NCBI GenBank assembly: GCA_946403615.1
Contig: CAMJAO010000033.1
Coordinates: forward strand, 1-12,379
Length of the DNA stretch: 12,379 nt
Source of the DNA: an uncultured Prevotellaceae bacterium
Lineage (GTDB): Bacteria; Bacteroidota; Bacteroidia; Bacteroidales; Bacteroidaceae
Direction of reading: 5' to 3'
In this document: positions 11,361 through 12,379 of the stretch, in pieces
Position numbering within the stretch: the first letter of the stretch is position 1
How the letters are laid out: each line of letters opens with the position of its first letter
Translations under genes and position numbers: made by a program
Notes under the pieces: generated by a model
What the model saw: the letters and a program-made list of their open reading frames with translations, nothing else
What the model was told of the DNA's origin: nothing
Database searches by the model: none

Positions 11361-12379
11361 TTAGAGTTTCGGACCGGCAGCCACAAGAGCCTTGCCTGCC
11401 TCGTTGCCTTCGTATTTCACGAAGTTCTTGATGAAGCGGCCAGCCAGGTCTTTGGCTTTCTCATCCCATTCGGCACGGTTCTGGTAGGTGTCACGAGGAT
11501 CGAGGATACCCCATGCCACACCGTCCAACTGTGTGGGAACTTCTAAGTTGAAATACGGGATGCGCTTGGTGGGAGCCTTCAGGATGGCACCGCCCAGGAT
11601 AGCGTCGATGATACCACGGGTATCCTTGATGCTGATACGTTTGCCTGTGCCGTTCCAACCGGTGTTCACTAGATATGCCTTGGCACCGCTCTTCTCCATG
11701 CGTTTCACCAGTTCCTCAGCATACTTGGTGGGATGCAACTCGAGGAATGCCTGGCCGAAGCAAGCCGAGAAGGTAGGAGTAGGCTCAGTGATGCCGCGCT
11801 CTGTACCGGCCAACTTAGCGGTAAATCCGCTCAGGAAGTAATATTTTGTCTGCTCAGGATCGAGGATAGACACGGGAGGCAGTACGCCGAATGCGTCAGC
11901 GCTCAGGAAGATGACATTCTCAGCAGCGGGACCAGCGCTCTTGCCGTAGATGGGCTTCACAATCTTCTCGATGTGCTCGATAGGATAACTTACGCGGGTG
12001 TTCTCGGTCACGCTCTTGTCAGCGAAGTCAATCTTTCCGTCCTCAGCCACAGTCACGTTCTCCAACAGTGCGTCGCGGCGGATAGCGTTGTAAATGTCGG
12101 GCTCGCTCTCTTTGTCGAGGTTGATAACCTTTGCATAGCAGCCGCCCTCGAAGTTGAACACGCCGTCGTCGTCCCATCCGTGCTCGTCGTCACCGATGAG
12201 CAGACGTTTCGGGTCGGTAGAAAGAGTAGTCTTACCTGTGCCGGAGAGTCCGAAGAAGATAGCGGTGTTCTTGCCTTCCATGTCGGTGTTGGCAGAGCAG
12301 TGCATGGCTGCGATACCCTGCAACGGCAGGAAGTAGTTCATCATCGAGAACATACCTTTCTTCATCTCACCACCGTACC
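11361..12379 (-). CDS. pckA: Phosphoenolpyruvate carboxykinase (ATP), C-terminal part, cut by the window edge
   Basis: PckA interconverts oxaloacetate + ATP and phosphoenolpyruvate + CO2 + ADP. In Bacteroidales that use succinate pathways it often runs towards oxaloacetate, fixing CO2; that direction is inferred. The frame is open to the right edge, where YGGEMKKGMFSMMNY is already in progress, so about 200 N-terminal residues lie outside. Counting from the Met at 12365: the substrate and metal-binding Lys in MKKG (2-3), His22 in AMHCSAN, the P-loop GLSGTGKTTLS (39-49), the metal-binding Asp pair in IGDDEHGW (59-60) and Arg124 in NTRVSYPI are all present. The C-terminus (AAGPKL) and length fit an intact enzyme of about 535-540 residues. 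A strong terminator follows at 11248-11285. Confidence 0.96.
   Translation of the reverse strand, partial: YGGEMKKGMFSMMNYFLPLQGIAAMHCSANTDMEGKNTAIFFGLSGTGKTTLSTDPKRLLIGDDEHGWDDDGVFNFEGGCYAKVINLDKESEPDIYNAIRRDALLENVTVAEDGKIDFADKSVTENTRVSYPIEHIEKIVKPIYGKSAGPAAENVIFLSADAFGVLPPVSILDPEQTKYYFLSGFTAKLAGTERGITEPTPTFSACFGQAFLELHPTKYAEELVKRMEKSGAKAYLVNTGWNGTGKRISIKDTRGIIDAILGGAILKAPTKRIPYFNLEVPTQLDGVAWGILDPRDTYQNRAEWDEKAKDLAGRFIKNFVKYEGNEAGKALVAAGPKL

Overview
The window looks like chromosomal DNA of a member of the Bacteroidota, most likely order Bacteroidales and near Prevotella. The reasons are the gene order (isoprenyl transferase, BamA, OmpH/Skp paralogues, MurI), the DUF6089 and DUF6242 families, promoters that fit the Bacteroidetes pattern (TTTG, about 20 nt, TAnnTTTG), and A-rich leaders that mostly lack Shine-Dalgarno sequences. 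This assignment rests on recognition of families and signals, not on a database search.

Left part (1-1809, + strand): a likely promoter (89-119) and a leader carrying a GC-rich hairpin precede rbfA (ribosome maturation). rbfA overlaps by 4 bp a LolC/LolE-like permease of lipoprotein sorting. This pair runs directly into the end of a convergent gene remnant, with no spacer. The remnant (1810-2259) is the C-terminal DUF234 part of an archaeal-type AAA ATPase that has lost its ATPase domain. Upstream of it is an AT-rich patch with three copies of an 11-bp site.

Centre (2463-10716, - strand): a long colinear array of cell-envelope genes. In order of transcription: a DUF6242 lipoprotein with Asp-box-like repeats, a DUF6089 outer-membrane barrel protein, uppS (undecaprenyl diphosphate synthesis), bamA (outer-membrane protein insertion), three ompH/skp-like periplasmic chaperone genes, and murI (D-glutamate for peptidoglycan). 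Together they supply the lipid carrier, a peptidoglycan precursor and the outer-membrane assembly machinery. The array may be tuned by a 7-bp tandem repeat between the DUF6089 gene and uppS, and by a terminator-like hairpin between the second and third ompH genes.

Right part (10717-12379): about 640 bp lie between the DUF6242 gene and pckA without any long gene. This stretch holds the DUF6242 promoter, an unexplained hairpin, and what looks like a complete cryptic transcription unit on the - strand: a promoter, a 31-codon ORF with one predicted membrane segment, and a terminator. It ends with the strong terminator and a repeat hairpin downstream of pckA (ATP-dependent PEP carboxykinase), whose 5' part runs off the window.

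A family of short GC-rich hairpins occurs three times (175-191, 2441-2458, 11315-11330), always between genes. I see no tRNA, rRNA, CRISPR array, insertion sequence or prophage.
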